A DNA stretch of 50,465 bases. Origin: an uncultured Bacilli bacterium (GTDB lineage: Bacteria; Bacillota_I; Bacilli_A; RF39; UBA660). Under the pieces are notes generated by a model. The model saw nothing but the letters and a program-made list of their open reading frames with translations, was not told the origin of the DNA and did no database searches. Positions 50,307-50,465 of this stretch are shown here, in pieces. A program made the position numbers and the translations under genes. The stretch spans positions 1 through 50,465 of the forward strand of contig CAKPHH010000007.1 of NCBI GenBank assembly GCA_934157235.1, given 5' to 3'. Each line of letters starts with the position of its first letter. Position 1 is the stretch's first letter.

Positions 50307-50465
50307 AATTAAACCACCTATTTAAATTTATGCTTATATTTATTATTTTTGAATTTTTTTCATACATATATCTACTTCCTTTCTTTTTTATTAGTATTAC
50401 TAATAATATTATTAGAATTATTTATTATATTTAATTTTTATATTATATTTATTATATTATTATTG

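Noticed and set aside
1..50465. Mycoplasma-type genetic code (TGA as Trp)
   Set aside because: TGA ends genes such as the sirtuin (28157-28159) and tryptophans are TGG.

Overview
The window is AT-rich DNA, roughly 70 percent A+T by eye, from a low-GC Gram-positive bacterium. Signs of Bacillota are the strong AGGAGG and AGGTGA ribosome-binding sites, TTGACA/17/TATAAT promoters, U-tract terminators, an S-box (SAM-I) riboswitch before metK, and DUF402, YerB, FemAB and small multidrug-export families. TGA is used as a stop (for example the SIR2 gene ends AAA TGA), so this is not a Mycoplasma-type code. The species cannot be named from the sequence. Both window edges look like assembly breaks. The left edge carries what looks like the promoter and leader of an rRNA operon reading out of the window. 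The right edge is low-complexity AT beside a large serine recombinase.

Layout. 1-7200: housekeeping and envelope genes, mostly leftward (DUF402, small membrane proteins, ABC exporter, gpsA, YerB-like). 7260-7333: tRNA-Trp. 7334-13052: an accessory block inserted in the tRNA-Trp 3' half, shown by a 45-bp perfect duplication. It holds a SymE-like gene, then an inner unit framed by ~285-bp imperfect inverted repeats. That unit carries an XRE regulator, a lipoprotein, a TmrB-like NTPase, a ToxIN type III toxin-antitoxin locus and an AAA ATPase/PD-(D/E)XK nuclease pair, with no recombinase. 13500-25900: a Vex-like ABC operon, a surface O-acylation cluster (DUF4358-like/MBOAT/DHHW), an orphan nuclease-like gene, a CPBP protein, lipoproteins, an XRE/membrane pair and a glycosyltransferase-like protein. 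26000-34450: metK with its riboswitch, SIR2, a MazG-like protein, a small multidrug-export protein, Ppx/GppA, FemAB and an ABC-2 transporter trio behind a structured leader.

34600-39850: a second defence island. It has a CBASS-like operon (DUF6602-like nuclease, CD-NTase, stand-alone E2-like protein), an orphan promoter with a putative ncRNA, a truncated tyrosine integrase, a GmrSD-type DUF262/HNH protein and a small membrane protein, flanked by degenerate 21-bp direct repeats. 40000-46050: Ca2+-type P-ATPase, adenosine deaminase, a PflX-like radical SAM protein, an FTR-like Fe-S protein and an exported thioredoxin-like protein. 46155-50465: a LysM amidase gene that has lost its 5' half beside a unit carrying a Ser/Thr kinase and a large serine recombinase.

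The organism therefore appears to store anti-phage functions in at least two, probably three, separate integration sites. The recombination genes visible are a fragment (tyrosine integrase) and one apparently intact serine recombinase. All functional statements are inferred from motifs read by eye; no database search was run.
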